Positions 54,500 through 64,000 are shown, numbered from the stretch's first letter. The stretch: DNA of 64,000 nt from an uncultured Lactobacillus sp. (GCF_945290125.1 NZ_CALYQV010000002.1:1-64000), one strand, 5' to 3'. The notes: generated from the sequence alone by a model not told the origin. Numbers and translations: made by a program.

Positions 54500-55414
54500 T
54501 TACGAAATTTCTTCAACATTAATTTGTGGCAGCACCGCATCAATCTGACTTTTAACGGCAATATCTTTAGTAAAAGCTGTGGCAGCACCACAGGCCATAC
54601 CGATACGGAAACTTTCTGCTGGATCATTTGTTTTCACATAAGTACCAACAAAACCAGCTATCATAGAGTCTCCTGCACCAACCGAATTGACTGCAGTTCC
54701 AACAGCTGCTTTAGCATGATAAAAATGCTTAGGGGTTATCAAATAACCACCCTTACCAGCCATGGAGACCATAACATTTTGTGCACCCAAGTTAAGCAAT
54801 TTGCGTGCACATTCAAGCATCTTTTTGTCAGAATTAAAAGTAGTATTAAATAAATCAGCTAGTTCATGATGATTGGGTTTAATTACAAGTGGTTTGTAGC
54901 TTAAAGTATCGAGTAATGCCTGACCGGTAGTATCAATCACAAAATCTGCTTTGGCCTCTTTTATAGTAGGCAAAAGTTTTTTGTAAAAATCTACTGGTAA
55001 GCTGGGAGCTAATGAACCACTTAAAACTACTATGTCACCTTTTTGCAAGTCATTTAGTCGCGCTTTAAAAGCAGTTATTTCCTGCTCTGTAATATTAGGC
55101 CCGGCAGCATTAATTTCTGACTCCTGCTCTGCGTGCACCTTCACATTAATGCGGGTCACATCAGAAATAGTAACAAAATCGTTAACAATGCCGCGCTGAT
55201 TAAGTTGGCGTACCAGCTCTTTGCCAGTAAAGCCACCCACAAAACCCCAGGCAGTATTATCAATATCCAGCTGATTAAGTATTTGTGAAACGTTAATCCC
55301 TTTACCGCCCGCCAAAAACGAGCAGTTATTAGCGCGATTAACTTCACCACGGTTAACCTGCTTTAATTGAATTACATAATCCAAAGCAGGATTAACGGTA
55401 ACCGTATAAATCAT
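54500..55414 (-). CDS. fruK: 1-Phosphofructokinase
   Basis: The PfkB-family kinase of about 304 residues phosphorylates fructose-1-phosphate to fructose-1,6-bisphosphate. Visible motifs are VTVNPALDYVI at the start, GGKGINVSQILNQL near 35 and the catalytic GAGDSMIAGFVG near 248. The ATG at 55414 overlaps the fruR stop as TAATG and is spaced from GGAG, so it is chosen over an in-frame TTG two codons upstream. Confidence 0.96.
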   Translation of the reverse strand: MIYTVTVNPALDYVIQLKQVNRGEVNRANNCSFLAGGKGINVSQILNQLDIDNTAWGFVGGFTGKELVRQLNQRGIVNDFVTISDVTRINVKVHAEQESEINAAGPNITEQEITAFKARLNDLQKGDIVVLSGSLAPSLPVDFYKKLLPTIKEAKADFVIDTTGQALLDTLSYKPLVIKPNHHELADLFNTTFNSDKKMLECARKLLNLGAQNVMVSMAGKGGYLITPKHFYHAKAAVGTAVNSVGAGDSMIAGFVGTYVKTNDPAESFRIGMACGAATAFTKDIAVKSQIDAVLPQINVEEIS

Positions 55415-56169
55415 TAGCAAATCTCCTTCAGTTTAATTTTGACAGGCAGTAATTTTTTCTCTTTTGCACTTAACGCAGTAGTGAGAACTGTGACGTTTTT
55501 GACTTGCGCAAAAGTAGCAAAACTGCACTCGCCAATTTTAGAAGTATCGGCCAAAATATATGTCTGATTAGCTTGAGCAATTGCTGTTTTTTTAATTGCG
55601 GCTTCTTCAGTATCAGGTGTGGTTAGATTGCCACGGTCATCAAGTCCATTTGTGCCTACAAAACTGGCGGAAAAGTTCATCCTCTGCAGTTGTTGCAGAG
55701 CAGCTTGTCCCACTACCGCATGTGTATTTTCTTTGATTCGGCCACCCAAAAGTATAGTCTCAATCCCATGGTTAATAGCACAAAGTGCAGTTTCTAAACC
55801 ATTAGTCACAACGGATACTCGTGGAATATCAGCAATAAAAGGAACCATCTCATATGTTGTTGTTCCTGCATCAATAAAAATATAGTCATATTGATGCACA
55901 AAATTCTTAACAGCATATTGAGCAATCAGCTTTTTATCATTATGGTTCATAGATAACCGAATATGTTGCGACACATCATGAGTAAAACTTTTGACTGACT
56001 GGGCACCGCCATGCACCCGTTTAATCAAACCTTTTTCTGCCATTTGATTTAGATCTCGTCTAATGGTTGACTCTGAAGTTGAAGTTATTGAGCAGAGATC
56101 ACTAACACGGCATAAACCATGCTGGTTAACGAAATCCTCAATCACTTTTTGCCTTTCAGGCGTTAACAT
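55414..56169 (-). CDS. fruR: DeoR-family repressor of the fructose operon
   Basis: The 251-residue regulator has an N-terminal DeoR helix-turn-helix (LTPERQKVIEDFVNQHGLCR, STSESTIRRDLNQMAEKGLIKRVHGGA) and a sugar-phosphate isomerase-like sensor domain (DAGTTTYEMVPFI, TNGLETALCAI, VGTNGLDDRGNLTTPD). It likely represses fruRKA and responds to fructose-1-phosphate. The ATG at 56169 behind GGGGTG is chosen because DeoR proteins start at this point. Longer in-frame versions add 16 residues of no family resemblance. Confidence 0.93.
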   Translation of the reverse strand: MLTPERQKVIEDFVNQHGLCRVSDLCSITSTSESTIRRDLNQMAEKGLIKRVHGGAQSVKSFTHDVSQHIRLSMNHNDKKLIAQYAVKNFVHQYDYIFIDAGTTTYEMVPFIADIPRVSVVTNGLETALCAINHGIETILLGGRIKENTHAVVGQAALQQLQRMNFSASFVGTNGLDDRGNLTTPDTEEAAIKKTAIAQANQTYILADTSKIGECSFATFAQVKNVTVLTTALSAKEKKLLPVKIKLKEIC

Positions 56170-56217
56170 ATATTTCACCCCAGCGAGTATTTTATGCGCT
56201 TTAATAATTAAAAGCAA

Positions 56218-56266
56218 TCATTTTCAATCATAGTTTGTCACTTTCCTGCAAAATCGTTCATTTTCA
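56218..56266 (-). promoter_or_regulatory. Direct repeats upstream of fruR, candidate FruR operators
   Basis: TCATTTTCA occurs at 56218-56226 and again at 56258-56266, exactly 40 bp apart, about four helical turns. They lie just upstream of fruR, where DeoR-type repressors bind repeated sites and loop DNA. A clear -35/-10 pair could not be fixed. Confidence 0.4.
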
Positions 56267-56330
56267 GCAAAAAAAATAGAAATCGCATAAATTATGCAAC
56301 TTCTATTATGCTAATCAAAACAATTTCCAG

Positions 56331-57494
56331 TTAAAAATAGTCATAAAAACTTACTTTACCGTTTAAAAATTCCAATTTACTGGAACTCAGTTTTTTTATT
56401 AATCCTAAATTTATTGCTTGCTTTAAAGTTAAATGGCCTAGTAAAACCTTTGTCCAGTTAGTTATTGACCCATTAAAATCAGGTTTGGCACTGGTTTTAA
56501 CGCAACTGGTTTCACCAGAATTATTCACCAGATGCCAAACCCCAGCGTTCCACGGACAAATGTCATCCTCTGTAACTTCTAAATTGGCAGTTCTTTCACC
56601 AACAAACTTCACGGCAGACGCAATTTCCCCAAAGTCAACAATTCTTGACATCATGTAAGGCCGAATACTAATGCTTAAGCCACTTTGATCAGGAAAATAT
56701 TCCTCAAGCAATGAATCTTCTGGTGCTGTAATTTCAAACTCGGTACATGAAGATATGTGACCACCAATAAAATTAAGCAATGCCGTGATGGCAGTGGCGT
56801 TTGTATAATATATTTCGTCAACCTTAAATTTTTTGTTTGCAAAACGATAAAACATATAGGCCTGAGGAGCTTGATTTTCATCAACATAAATAACAATGTT
56901 TCTATCAGGATAATAAGTTTCCAGTCTGTGCCACCACCATTTTGCTCTAATAACTGTATTACGTTCCTCACCTGCATTAATTTGCTTTTGGTATAGCTTT
57001 TTTATCAAACTGCTTAATGTCGGATTGCTCCAATTACCTCTTACAATTTTGCCAGTCTTGGGTAACTTGAAATACTTAAACATTGTAGGTTTAATACTAT
57101 ATGTTTTTTGATAAATACTATTTTCATAACCATATTGCTGATAAAATGTTTCGGACCACGGTGCTAAATTAGATAGTGAAACACCTTCGTCATGAAGATC
57201 TTCCAGTATTTCTTTCATTAGTTTGGAAATATCTCCACGGCCGCGATTTTCCGGATATGATGAGACATAGCCAATTCCTGACATTTTAATTTGATGATCA
57301 AAAATCTGACTTGCAAAATGGATCGCCATAATATAACTTGCAAGTTTACCATCATGAAAAATGCCATAACTGTCACTGTGCCGATAACAACTCATAAAAT
57401 TATTATCTTTTTTCAGATCATTAGTTTTTAAAAAGGCATATTGAATTAAAGGGACAACTTCATCTAAAATTTCATTAGTTTTATCTAGTTTCAT
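56331..57494 (-). CDS. Eis-type GNAT acetyltransferase with SCP2-like domain
   Basis: The 387-residue protein has an N-terminal GNAT fold with the acetyl-CoA-binding GYVSSYPENRGRGDISKLM near residues 75-93, a second GNAT-like middle region, and a C-terminal sterol-carrier-like part (DDICPWNAGVWHLV...). This three-part layout is that of Eis-like acetyltransferases, which acetylate amines including aminoglycosides in mycobacteria. The lactobacillar substrate is unknown. It stands alone, downstream of a 312-bp divergent gap. Confidence 0.85.
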   Translation of the reverse strand: MKLDKTNEILDEVVPLIQYAFLKTNDLKKDNNFMSCYRHSDSYGIFHDGKLASYIMAIHFASQIFDHQIKMSGIGYVSSYPENRGRGDISKLMKEILEDLHDEGVSLSNLAPWSETFYQQYGYENSIYQKTYSIKPTMFKYFKLPKTGKIVRGNWSNPTLSSLIKKLYQKQINAGEERNTVIRAKWWWHRLETYYPDRNIVIYVDENQAPQAYMFYRFANKKFKVDEIYYTNATAITALLNFIGGHISSCTEFEITAPEDSLLEEYFPDQSGLSISIRPYMMSRIVDFGEIASAVKFVGERTANLEVTEDDICPWNAGVWHLVNNSGETSCVKTSAKPDFNGSITNWTKVLLGHLTLKQAINLGLIKKLSSSKLEFLNGKVSFYDYF

Positions 57495-57807
57495 TAGTTT
57501 TCATTTCCTCAGCTAATATTTATTTTTACGCGCTTTAAAGAACGGTTCAATGCTTGCCAGTCAATTTCTAACTATAATCAATCAGCAATTTTATAATACC
57601 GTTTTCATAAAAATTGATCTAGCTTAAATTAATTGGCCTATGCGTCTTTAGCTATACTCATAATTATATGAACAGAATAATATTATTTTGGTCTAACGTA
57701 TAAGCCGATTGATATTTTTGCCACAATATACCTTGTCAAATTGGTCCAGCCACTAATATGGTAAAATTAAAACACTATATTAATAAAAGAAAGGTCAAAA
57801 AGCAGTT
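57495..57807. other. Divergent intergenic region
   Basis: No gene is seen. A possible rightward promoter is TTGTCA (57733-57738) with TATGGT (57757-57762), 18 bp apart. The ribosome binding site for the downstream exporter gene is weak (GAAAGG, about 15 bp upstream). No clear operator or RNA structure was recognised. Confidence 0.4.
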
Positions 57808-59163
57808 ATGAAAGACGAACAATCTCCAGCATCATATCCCAAGATTTCTAGTAAGCATCACATGAGAATTCACTGGAAACAGTTTTTTAAAAGTTCAGAT
57901 AATACTTTAGTCAAGGATATTACCCTGGTAGAAAAAGGATCTTTAGTCGGTAGAATAGGTATAATGCTGCTGCAATGTGGCACTGGAGCTTGGCGTGTCC
58001 GCGATTCGATGAATACCATTGCACGTGCACTTAAAATCACTTGTTCAGCCGACATTGGTTTAGTAACTATCAGTTATACCTGTTTTGATATTGATAACAA
58101 ATCATATTCGCAGACACTTTCTTTGCCAACTACAGACGTAAATATGAATAAGTTAAATGAAATGGAAGATTTTGTCCGCAAATTTGAAACTGAAAATGAT
58201 CACTGGACAATTGGCGCAGTTCATCATAAATTGAATCAAATTGAACGCCATACTCAAAACTATCCCCTAATTATTTCCGCTTTGAGTGCAGGTTTAGCAT
58301 GTGCCAGTTTTATTTTTTTACTTGGTGGTGGCTTGCCAGAAATGTTTTGTACATTTTTAGGTGCTTTTGTTGGTAACTATTTACGTCAACTAATGGGTAA
58401 AAAGAAAATTACACTTGTTGCCAAAATAACTGTCGGTGTGGCGGTTTCCTGTGCTGTATATTTCCTATGCTTTAAATTAGGAGCAATAGTTTGGGGCTGG
58501 AGCAATAATCATGCCTATGGCTATATCGGCTCAATGCTCTATGTCATTCCCGGTTTTCCTTTTATCACATCTGGTCTTGATATGTCTAAACTTGATATGC
58601 GGTCAGGACTTGAAAGACTGGCCTATGCGATATTAGTAGTTATGATTGCTTCAATGGTAGGCTGGGGCATGGCTACCTTACTTTCTTTATCACCAGGTGC
58701 TATGCCAAAACTAAATCTTAATCCGGCTTTATTAACAATGCTTAGAATAATTGCTAGTTTTTGTGGCGTTTTTGGCTTTTCAATTATGTTTAATGCTAAA
58801 TTATCAATGGCAACAGTTGCTGCCGTAATTGGTGCCCTGGCAAATACTCTGCGTTTAAGTCTAGTTGAATTTAACCATGTTCCAGCCGCTCTAGCAGCAT
58901 TCATCGGAGCTTTATTAGCAGGACTAATTGCCAGTTTCGTACGTGATAAAGTTGGCTTTCCCCGTATTGCAATTACTGTTCCCGCAATTGTCATAATGGT
59001 TCCTGGCTTATACATGTATCACGCTGTCTTTAATTTTGTCATTACTAACATTAATGTCGGTGCTTATTGGATTATGGATGCTTTGATGATTATTACTGCC
59101 CTGCCGATCGGCTTATTAACAGCCCGCATTTTAACAGATGCAAAATGGCGCCATTGTGACTAA
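57808..59163 (+). CDS. Fused ThrE-type threonine/serine exporter
   Basis: The 451-residue protein carries both halves of a ThrE exporter: an N-terminal cytosolic domain (GRIGIMLLQCGTGAWRVRDSMNT, about residues 50-72, seen in two pieces) and about ten membrane helices, with PGFPFITSGLDMSK in the first half and AITVPAIVIMVPGLYMYHAVFNF in the second. The split form of the same system is at 31217-32473, so the window encodes two exporters of this type. It is monocistronic with its own terminator. Confidence 0.9.
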   Translation: MKDEQSPASYPKISSKHHMRIHWKQFFKSSDNTLVKDITLVEKGSLVGRIGIMLLQCGTGAWRVRDSMNTIARALKITCSADIGLVTISYTCFDIDNKSYSQTLSLPTTDVNMNKLNEMEDFVRKFETENDHWTIGAVHHKLNQIERHTQNYPLIISALSAGLACASFIFLLGGGLPEMFCTFLGAFVGNYLRQLMGKKKITLVAKITVGVAVSCAVYFLCFKLGAIVWGWSNNHAYGYIGSMLYVIPGFPFITSGLDMSKLDMRSGLERLAYAILVVMIASMVGWGMATLLSLSPGAMPKLNLNPALLTMLRIIASFCGVFGFSIMFNAKLSMATVAAVIGALANTLRLSLVEFNHVPAALAAFIGALLAGLIASFVRDKVGFPRIAITVPAIVIMVPGLYMYHAVFNFVITNINVGAYWIMDALMIITALPIGLLTARILTDAKWRHCD

Positions 59164-59189
59164 AATACTTAACTGGAATTTTTAATTAT

Positions 59190-59224
59190 TTTACCTAACT
59201 AGATTCTTAGTTAGGTATTTTATT
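59190..59224 (+). terminator. Intrinsic terminator after the fused ThrE gene
   Basis: Perfect stem TACCTAACTA (59192-59201) with TAGTTAGGTA (59208-59217), loop GATTCT, then TTTTATT. Confidence 0.85.
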
Positions 59225-59342
59225 AGGAACATATACACTTATCTTCCTTAATTTGTTCGCTTTTTACTCTATTTTTATTATTAAAATTGTGCTAAACTAA
59301 AATAACAAGTAAAAATCAAGAACATTATCTAAGGAGGATTAC

Positions 59343-60362
59343 ATGAGTTCAGTCGTCACACCAGAATTTACACGGGGCTTGCCTAAAGCCGAATTGCATT
59401 TGCATATCGAAGGAACATTAGAACCTGAATTGAAGTTAAAGTTAGCCAAGCGTAATCATGTAGATATAGGACAAACTACAATTGAAGATGTCCAAAAGAC
59501 TTATAATTACCATGATTTGGCATCATTTCTATCTGTCTATTATCCAGCAATGAATGTTTTACAAACTGAAGAAGACTTTTACGATTTGGCTTGGGCCTAT
59601 TTAACTAAGGCTGCCGCCAACAATGTTCGGCATGTAGAATTATTTTTTGACCCCCAAGCTCACACTAGCCGCGGTATCCCATTTGAAGTTGTACTCAATG
59701 GCCTTTATCAAGCTACTGTTGATGCACGTGCATTAAACGTTGACGCTCACCTAATCATGTGCTTTTTACGCGACTTTTCTAAGGAATCTGCTAGAAAGAC
59801 CTTGCGAGAAGGTCTTAAGTACCGTGATAAGATAATTGGCATTGGACTTGACTCTGATGAACATAACAATCCGCCATTAAAATTTGCTCGCCAGTTTGAA
59901 GACGCAGCTGCGGCTGGACTGCACATCACTACTCACTGTGACATTGATCAAAAAGATTCAATTGAACATATTCGTCAGGCTTTAGAAATTATGGAAGTTG
60001 AGCGACTTGACCATGGTACCAACATTGTGGAAGATCCAGACCTGGTTGAATTAGCCGCCAAAAGACAGATTGGCTTAACTTCCTGCCCGTTATCTAACAG
60101 CTTTGTTTCACCAGAAATGAAGGGTAAAGAAGTAATCGATCTTTTGAATGCGGGAGTAAAAGTTTCTATTAATTCAGATGATCCTGCTTACTTTAAGGGC
60201 TATATCAGTGATAATTATTATGCTTTGGCACAAAAATTTGATCTTTCACGAGATCAAGTTGTACAACTTGCTAAGAATTCTTTTGAGACCTCTTGGATTA
60301 GCCAACGCCAAAAGCAATTATATTTAGATGAAGTAGATCAATTTGTAGCACAATTTAATTAA
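59343..60362 (+). CDS. Adenine/adenosine deaminase-family enzyme
   Basis: The 339-residue TIM-barrel metalloenzyme has the ADA-family motifs HLHIEGT near residue 18, THCDID near 198, LDHGTN near 223 and SINSDDPAYFKGYISDNY near 278 (in two pieces). Metal ligands and the catalytic Glu/Asp are present. The DPAYF.GY segment is typical of the adenine deaminase branch, whereas adenosine deaminases usually have DPL.F. It may therefore convert adenine to hypoxanthine in purine salvage rather than act on the nucleoside. TAAGGAGG precedes the ATG. A bidirectional terminator follows. Confidence 0.88.
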   Translation: MSSVVTPEFTRGLPKAELHLHIEGTLEPELKLKLAKRNHVDIGQTTIEDVQKTYNYHDLASFLSVYYPAMNVLQTEEDFYDLAWAYLTKAAANNVRHVELFFDPQAHTSRGIPFEVVLNGLYQATVDARALNVDAHLIMCFLRDFSKESARKTLREGLKYRDKIIGIGLDSDEHNNPPLKFARQFEDAAAAGLHITTHCDIDQKDSIEHIRQALEIMEVERLDHGTNIVEDPDLVELAAKRQIGLTSCPLSNSFVSPEMKGKEVIDLLNAGVKVSINSDDPAYFKGYISDNYYALAQKFDLSRDQVVQLAKNSFETSWISQRQKQLYLDEVDQFVAQFN

Positions 60363-60385
60363 GTTTTCGACTGTAAATATCACAC

Positions 60386-60415
60386 AAAAAAGGTAGAATT
60401 TTTCTACCTTTTTTA
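60386..60415. terminator. Bidirectional intrinsic terminator between convergent genes
   Basis: Stem AAAAAGGTAGAA with TTCTACCTTTTT (about 60387-60398 and 60402-60413), with A/T runs on both sides. Confidence 0.85.
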
Positions 60416-60418
60416 TTA

Positions 60419-61893
60419 CTACAGATTTTCATACATTAAACTAATCGAATGAAATTTAACGCTATTTTGACCAATTGCTCTTAAACCGATTACTACACCT
60501 GTAAAAGGCGAATCACTAACTTCATTAGTAAAATGTCTGGTCAGCATACTGGTTTTAGCAATTTCAGTTTCATCATCCTTTAAAATCACACAATAATTTT
60601 CTTGTCTCATTTTTAAAATAAATTTGATTGTAGTGCCTCTTATTTTACCTTTAAATTCTGCTCAATTTTCAAGTCGCTGTCTCGTTTGCTTATTTGAATT
60701 ATATTTTGCTCATTATTATACAAAACTGCAAAATAATGTGCGTCATCTTTATAGACAGTTAATCCAGCTAAATTATTACTCAGCCCTTCAACCTTTAAGC
60801 AAAAGGAGAATTCACCCTTAAATTCAGTTTGCGCAAAACCAATAAAAGAAGGTGCAAGTTGGCTCACCTGAGACACTTTAAGAGGCAGCATATTAGCCTT
60901 TAATGTTAATTTGTTTTTTACAAGCTGATAATCAGGTAATCCTGCCACAGAAAGCAAATTATCTGCACCAAAGTACTCCTCACTATGCGATTGTAAATTA
61001 GTTTATAATGGCGCGGTCACATTAACCGTTGCCTTGCCAATTTTTTCTTTTTTATTAACTTCAATTTTGTTGGCATCCCAATTGACAGGAAATAAAATTG
61101 TCTCACGTCCTAGTAAGGTGCGATGAATATGGGGCGGCTGTCTGGTCGTAAGTGCAACTAGACAGAATCTTTCTTCATCTATTTGAACTATATCCGCGTG
61201 ACCAACGCACTGAAGCTCATTTTTGTAATCACGGTTTGTCAAAATGGGATTATTAAGGACGCTGTGGTAAGGCCCATCAATGTTATCAGCAACTTGCATT
61301 GTTACCATATGCCCTGAACGAGTTCCTCCTTCTGCTAAAAGAAGCCAGAACTTGCCAAATTGATAATAGTTATGCGGTCCCTCAGGATCGCGGCCACCAG
61401 TGCCACAACTAATTATTTTTTCTTCACTTAATATTCTTCCAGTGTCCGGATCTAACAAAAATTGCATTATTTTACCGGCTTCTGTTATTTGCAGATAACA
61501 CTTATCATTCAAAAATGTTAAGGAAGGATCGATGCCCATTCCCTCTTTTATCCAAATAGGCTGCGACCAGCCTTGACTGGGATTTCGGGTTTTGACAATA
61601 AAAGTGCCTTTGGGTATAAAAGCACAAACGATATAAAAAACACCATCATGAAAACGAATAGTAGGAGCAAAAGCGCCAAGAGAGTTTTTAAGATTGCCAT
61701 ACGGATAATGTTTTGCAGTGCTTTTATCTATCACGTGACTTACCAATTGCCAATTTAGCAAATTTTTGCTTTGATAGACCGGTAATCCGGGAAGAAACTC
61801 AAATGTTGAGGTAACTAAATAGTAGGTATCGCCAACTTTACAAATACTGGGGTCAGGATGAAAACCTCTTAAAACTGGATTTTGATATTTCAT
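60419..61893 (-). pseudogene. GH43 beta-xylosidase/arabinofuranosidase gene, broken
   Basis: The gene begins with a clear GH43 catalytic domain: NPVLRGFHPDPSICKVGDTYY with the catalytic Asp, MGIDPSLTFLND, and GGRDPEGPHNYY with the general acid Glu region. An in-frame TAA at 61005-61003 stops it after 296 residues, but the same frame continues with TNLQSHSEEYFGADNLLS into the C-terminal beta-sandwich. A second lesion, a missing A in a short A run at 60652-60650, shifts the frame before the last 70 codons. Corrected, it would encode about 490 residues, near the usual 530-550. The truncated catalytic domain could still fold, but GH43 enzymes of this kind generally need the C-terminal domain. It lies 27 bp downstream of the GH3 gene. 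Confidence 0.85.
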
Positions 61894-61920
61894 AGTTATT
61901 CTTTCTTAATTAAGTTTTTA

Positions 61921-64000
61921 CTAATCAACTAAGGTAAAATCCTGTGCCAAACAGTCCCGTGAATTACTGCCGATATATAGAGTAAATTCCCCGTTTTCTA
62001 AGACTTTTTCACCTGTATTATCAAAGAAAGTCAATTGCTTAGGACTAATATTAAAACTGACAGTTTTCTCTGTATGAGCTTTGATATTTATCCTCTTAAA
62101 ATCAATTAACCTTTTTACCGGCTGAACAATCGTGGCTACTTTGTCGTGCATATAAAGCTGAACTGTTTCCTCACAGTCCCAGTCACTGTCATTTTTTAGC
62201 ACCACTTTAGCTACAATTTGTTCAGCATGATGCAGTTCTTTTTTATCTAAACTCATCTTTTCGTAACTGATATGACCATAAGATAGGCCATAGCCAAATG
62301 GATATAAAGGTTCAGCAGGAGCATCCAAATATTTTGATAAAAAGCGACCAACATGTTGCGAATCATGAACGGGACGGCCAGTTGACAAGTGATTATAATA
62401 AAGCGGTTCTTGTCCTGAACTGTACGGAAACGACATTGTTAATTTTCCAGAAGGATTGGCTTTGCCAAATAAAATATCTGCGATTGCTGCCCCACCTTCA
62501 GTTCCAGGGAACCAGCATTCAAGAATACTGTCAACTTTGTCTTTGACATTTGTTAACACTAGTGGGCGGCCACTAATAATTAGTAGAACTACTTTTTTAC
62601 CTAATGCAGAAATTTTATCAATCAAATCTAACTGATTAGCTGGTAAAGAAAGATTCGTTTTTGAACCTGCTTCTCCGGCTTCAAGGGTACTTTCTCCCAT
62701 TGCCAAGATCACAACATCTGATTCTCGGGCTGCTTGAAGTGCTAATTTGTTATTATTCTTTTCTTTCTCTTCAGTTGAAATGACCTGAGAAATTGCTTCA
62801 TCAGACGGAAAACCCATTTCTTTCAGCATCTGGCGACTACGGTTAATATCTGTCCCCTTGGCGGTTTTAATATCAGGCACATAGCGTTTTAGTCCCTCAT
62901 AAATTGAAATGCTGTCTTTAGATTCACCATGTACAGCCCACATTCCCAGCAAAGAATGTTCGGTACTGTACGGTCCTATCAACGCAAATTTCTCATTTTT
63001 ATTAAGGGGTAAAACATTATTTTTATTTTGGAGCAATACCACGGCTTCTGTGGCAATTTTTCTGGCCAGATTCCGTTTATCTTCGGATAAAACACTTGCC
63101 TTTTCTCTAGCTAGCGATGTTCCCCGATAAGGATCTTCAAACAAACCAAAGTCATTTTTCAATGATAAGACACGCCAAACGGCTGCATCAATTTTCTTTT
63201 CGTCTAATTGACCATTAGTTACCAGCTTCTTTAAACCGTTAGCATAACACGGCGATTTCATATCTATGTCGACAGTAGCATCCAAAGCTTTATAGGATGC
63301 CTCAACTGTATTTGCAGCAAATCCATGTTTAACCAGTTCATAAATTGAAGCATAATCGGAGATAATAATACCCTTAAAGCCCCAAGCTTTTCTGAGCAAG
63401 TTATCCAACAATTTCTTATCTGCAGTCGATGGAACACCATTTAAAGCTGCCAAAGAAGTCATTGCTAATTTTGCACCAGCTTTTACCGCTGCTTTATAAG
63501 CAGACAAATAATTCTGATAAAGGTTGCTAATTGACATATCAACAGTATTGTATTCTCTGCCAGATTCAACCCCACCATAGCCAGCAAAGTGCTTAAAGCA
63601 GGCTGCTACTCCTTTATCGTCCTCTATTTTTTCCTGAAAACCTTCAACCATTGCCTCAGCATATTTAGAATTAAGGTATGGATCCTCACCGGGAGATTCT
63701 AAGACCCTACCCCATCTGGCATCATGTACGGTATCAAGCATAGGAGCATAAGCAACCTGAATACCAGCAGCTGAAGCTTCATCCGCTGCCGTAGCAAAGG
63801 CCTTTTTGATGATTTCCGGGTTCCAGGTTGCACCTAAGCCTAAGGGAATTGGATAAATTGTTTTATAACCATAGATTACATCGGACATAAACATCACAGG
63901 AATATGATGTGGCTGTCTTGCCATCTGTTGGTCCTGTACTTTTCGAGTAGCCTCAGCTCCAGCAACGTTGAGAACCGATCCGGTTAAGTCAACCATTTTC
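61921..64000 (-). CDS. GH3 beta-glucosidase/beta-xylosidase, partial at right edge
   Basis: At least 691 residues of a GH3 enzyme are present, and the frame runs on beyond 64000. The visible MVDLTG is probably internal, since GH3 proteins start with a helix ending in a ...EKIGQM-type segment before this point. Visible parts are the TIM barrel with KHFAGYGGVESGREY and the nucleophile region GIIISDYASIYEL (SDY where SDW is commoner), the second domain with LIGPYS and PGTEGGAAIADILFG, and a C-terminal fibronectin-III-like domain from about residue 600. No signal peptide can be judged. It precedes the broken GH43 gene and probably hydrolyses beta-xylosides or beta-glucosides. Confidence 0.92.
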   Translation of the reverse strand, partial: KMVDLTGSVLNVAGAEATRKVQDQQMARQPHHIPVMFMSDVIYGYKTIYPIPLGLGATWNPEIIKKAFATAADEASAAGIQVAYAPMLDTVHDARWGRVLESPGEDPYLNSKYAEAMVEGFQEKIEDDKGVAACFKHFAGYGGVESGREYNTVDMSISNLYQNYLSAYKAAVKAGAKLAMTSLAALNGVPSTADKKLLDNLLRKAWGFKGIIISDYASIYELVKHGFAANTVEASYKALDATVDIDMKSPCYANGLKKLVTNGQLDEKKIDAAVWRVLSLKNDFGLFEDPYRGTSLAREKASVLSEDKRNLARKIATEAVVLLQNKNNVLPLNKNEKFALIGPYSTEHSLLGMWAVHGESKDSISIYEGLKRYVPDIKTAKGTDINRSRQMLKEMGFPSDEAISQVISTEEKEKNNNKLALQAARESDVVILAMGESTLEAGEAGSKTNLSLPANQLDLIDKISALGKKVVLLIISGRPLVLTNVKDKVDSILECWFPGTEGGAAIADILFGKANPSGKLTMSFPYSSGQEPLYYNHLSTGRPVHDSQHVGRFLSKYLDAPAEPLYPFGYGLSYGHISYEKMSLDKKELHHAEQIVAKVVLKNDSDWDCEETVQLYMHDKVATIVQPVKRLIDFKRINIKAHTEKTVSFNISPKQLTFFDNTGEKVLENGEFTLYIGSNSRDCLAQDFTLVD

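Overview
This is a low-GC Gram-positive chromosome segment. Its gene content points to Lactobacillus sensu stricto (the delbrueckii/acidophilus-type lineage): a SLAP-type surface-layer anchor domain, a lactose PTS operon, a tyrosyl T-box, several NlpC/P60 cell-wall hydrolases, LytST-LrgAB, and many intrinsic terminators with CcpA-type cre sites. The species cannot be fixed from the sequence alone.

Layout. (1) 1-5156 is the end of a small integrated conjugative or mobilizable element. A HelP/DUF961-like protein, an FtsK/HerA-type ATPase and a membrane protein run leftward towards a gene that starts at position 4 and leaves the window. Hairpin-rich DNA lies just before that gene, where ICEBs1-like elements carry oriT. 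The cargo is one unrecognised divergent gene and two decayed secreted-protein genes. The element abuts the 3' end of a tRNA-Thr(GGU) gene (5157-5229), its likely attachment site. (2) 5243-20640 is core chromosome: YbjQ-like protein, NUDIX hydrolase, tyrS with a T-box, a very large LTA-synthase fusion, plsY, an LCP ligase, a short mutarotase-like protein, an orphan HicB, an MFS exporter, hflX, three tandem P60 hydrolases and a guanylate-kinase-like protein. (3) 20747-41470 holds an O-antigen-ligase-like membrane protein, a lacT-lacF-lacE-lacG operon with RAT/terminator and cre, a multicopper oxidase, a C39-like peptidase, a probable standalone structured RNA, a split ThrE exporter, an ABC-F ATPase, a second LCP protein, pepF, an amino-acid ABC transporter and a lactate-oxidase-type flavoenzyme. 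(4) 41631-45167 is a metal ABC operon with a SLAP-anchored amidase inserted between its genes. (5) 45342-48420 is a GH1/PTS IIC cassette bounded by two copies of the same terminator. (6) 48460-64000 carries lytS-lytR-lrgA-lrgB, fruR-fruK-fruA, a GNAT acetyltransferase, a fused ThrE exporter, an adenine/adenosine deaminase, a broken GH43 gene and a GH3 glycosidase cut by the right edge.

The most notable observation is that two oxygen-reactive oxidases, the multicopper oxidase and the lactate-oxidase-type enzyme, end in near-identical tails (DALSGATHH and DAVTGASQA). These match the Dxx(S/T)GA(T/S) motif at which ApbE-type flavin transferases attach FMN covalently. Both proteins lack export signals, so this would be a cytoplasmic, flavin-tagged oxidase arrangement. 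Other points worth a check are the probable structured RNA at 31042-31216, the oriT-like hairpins, a mismatch in the tRNA anticodon stem at the presumed attachment site, and the 63-bp perfect palindrome repeated in shorter form around the GH1/PTS cassette.
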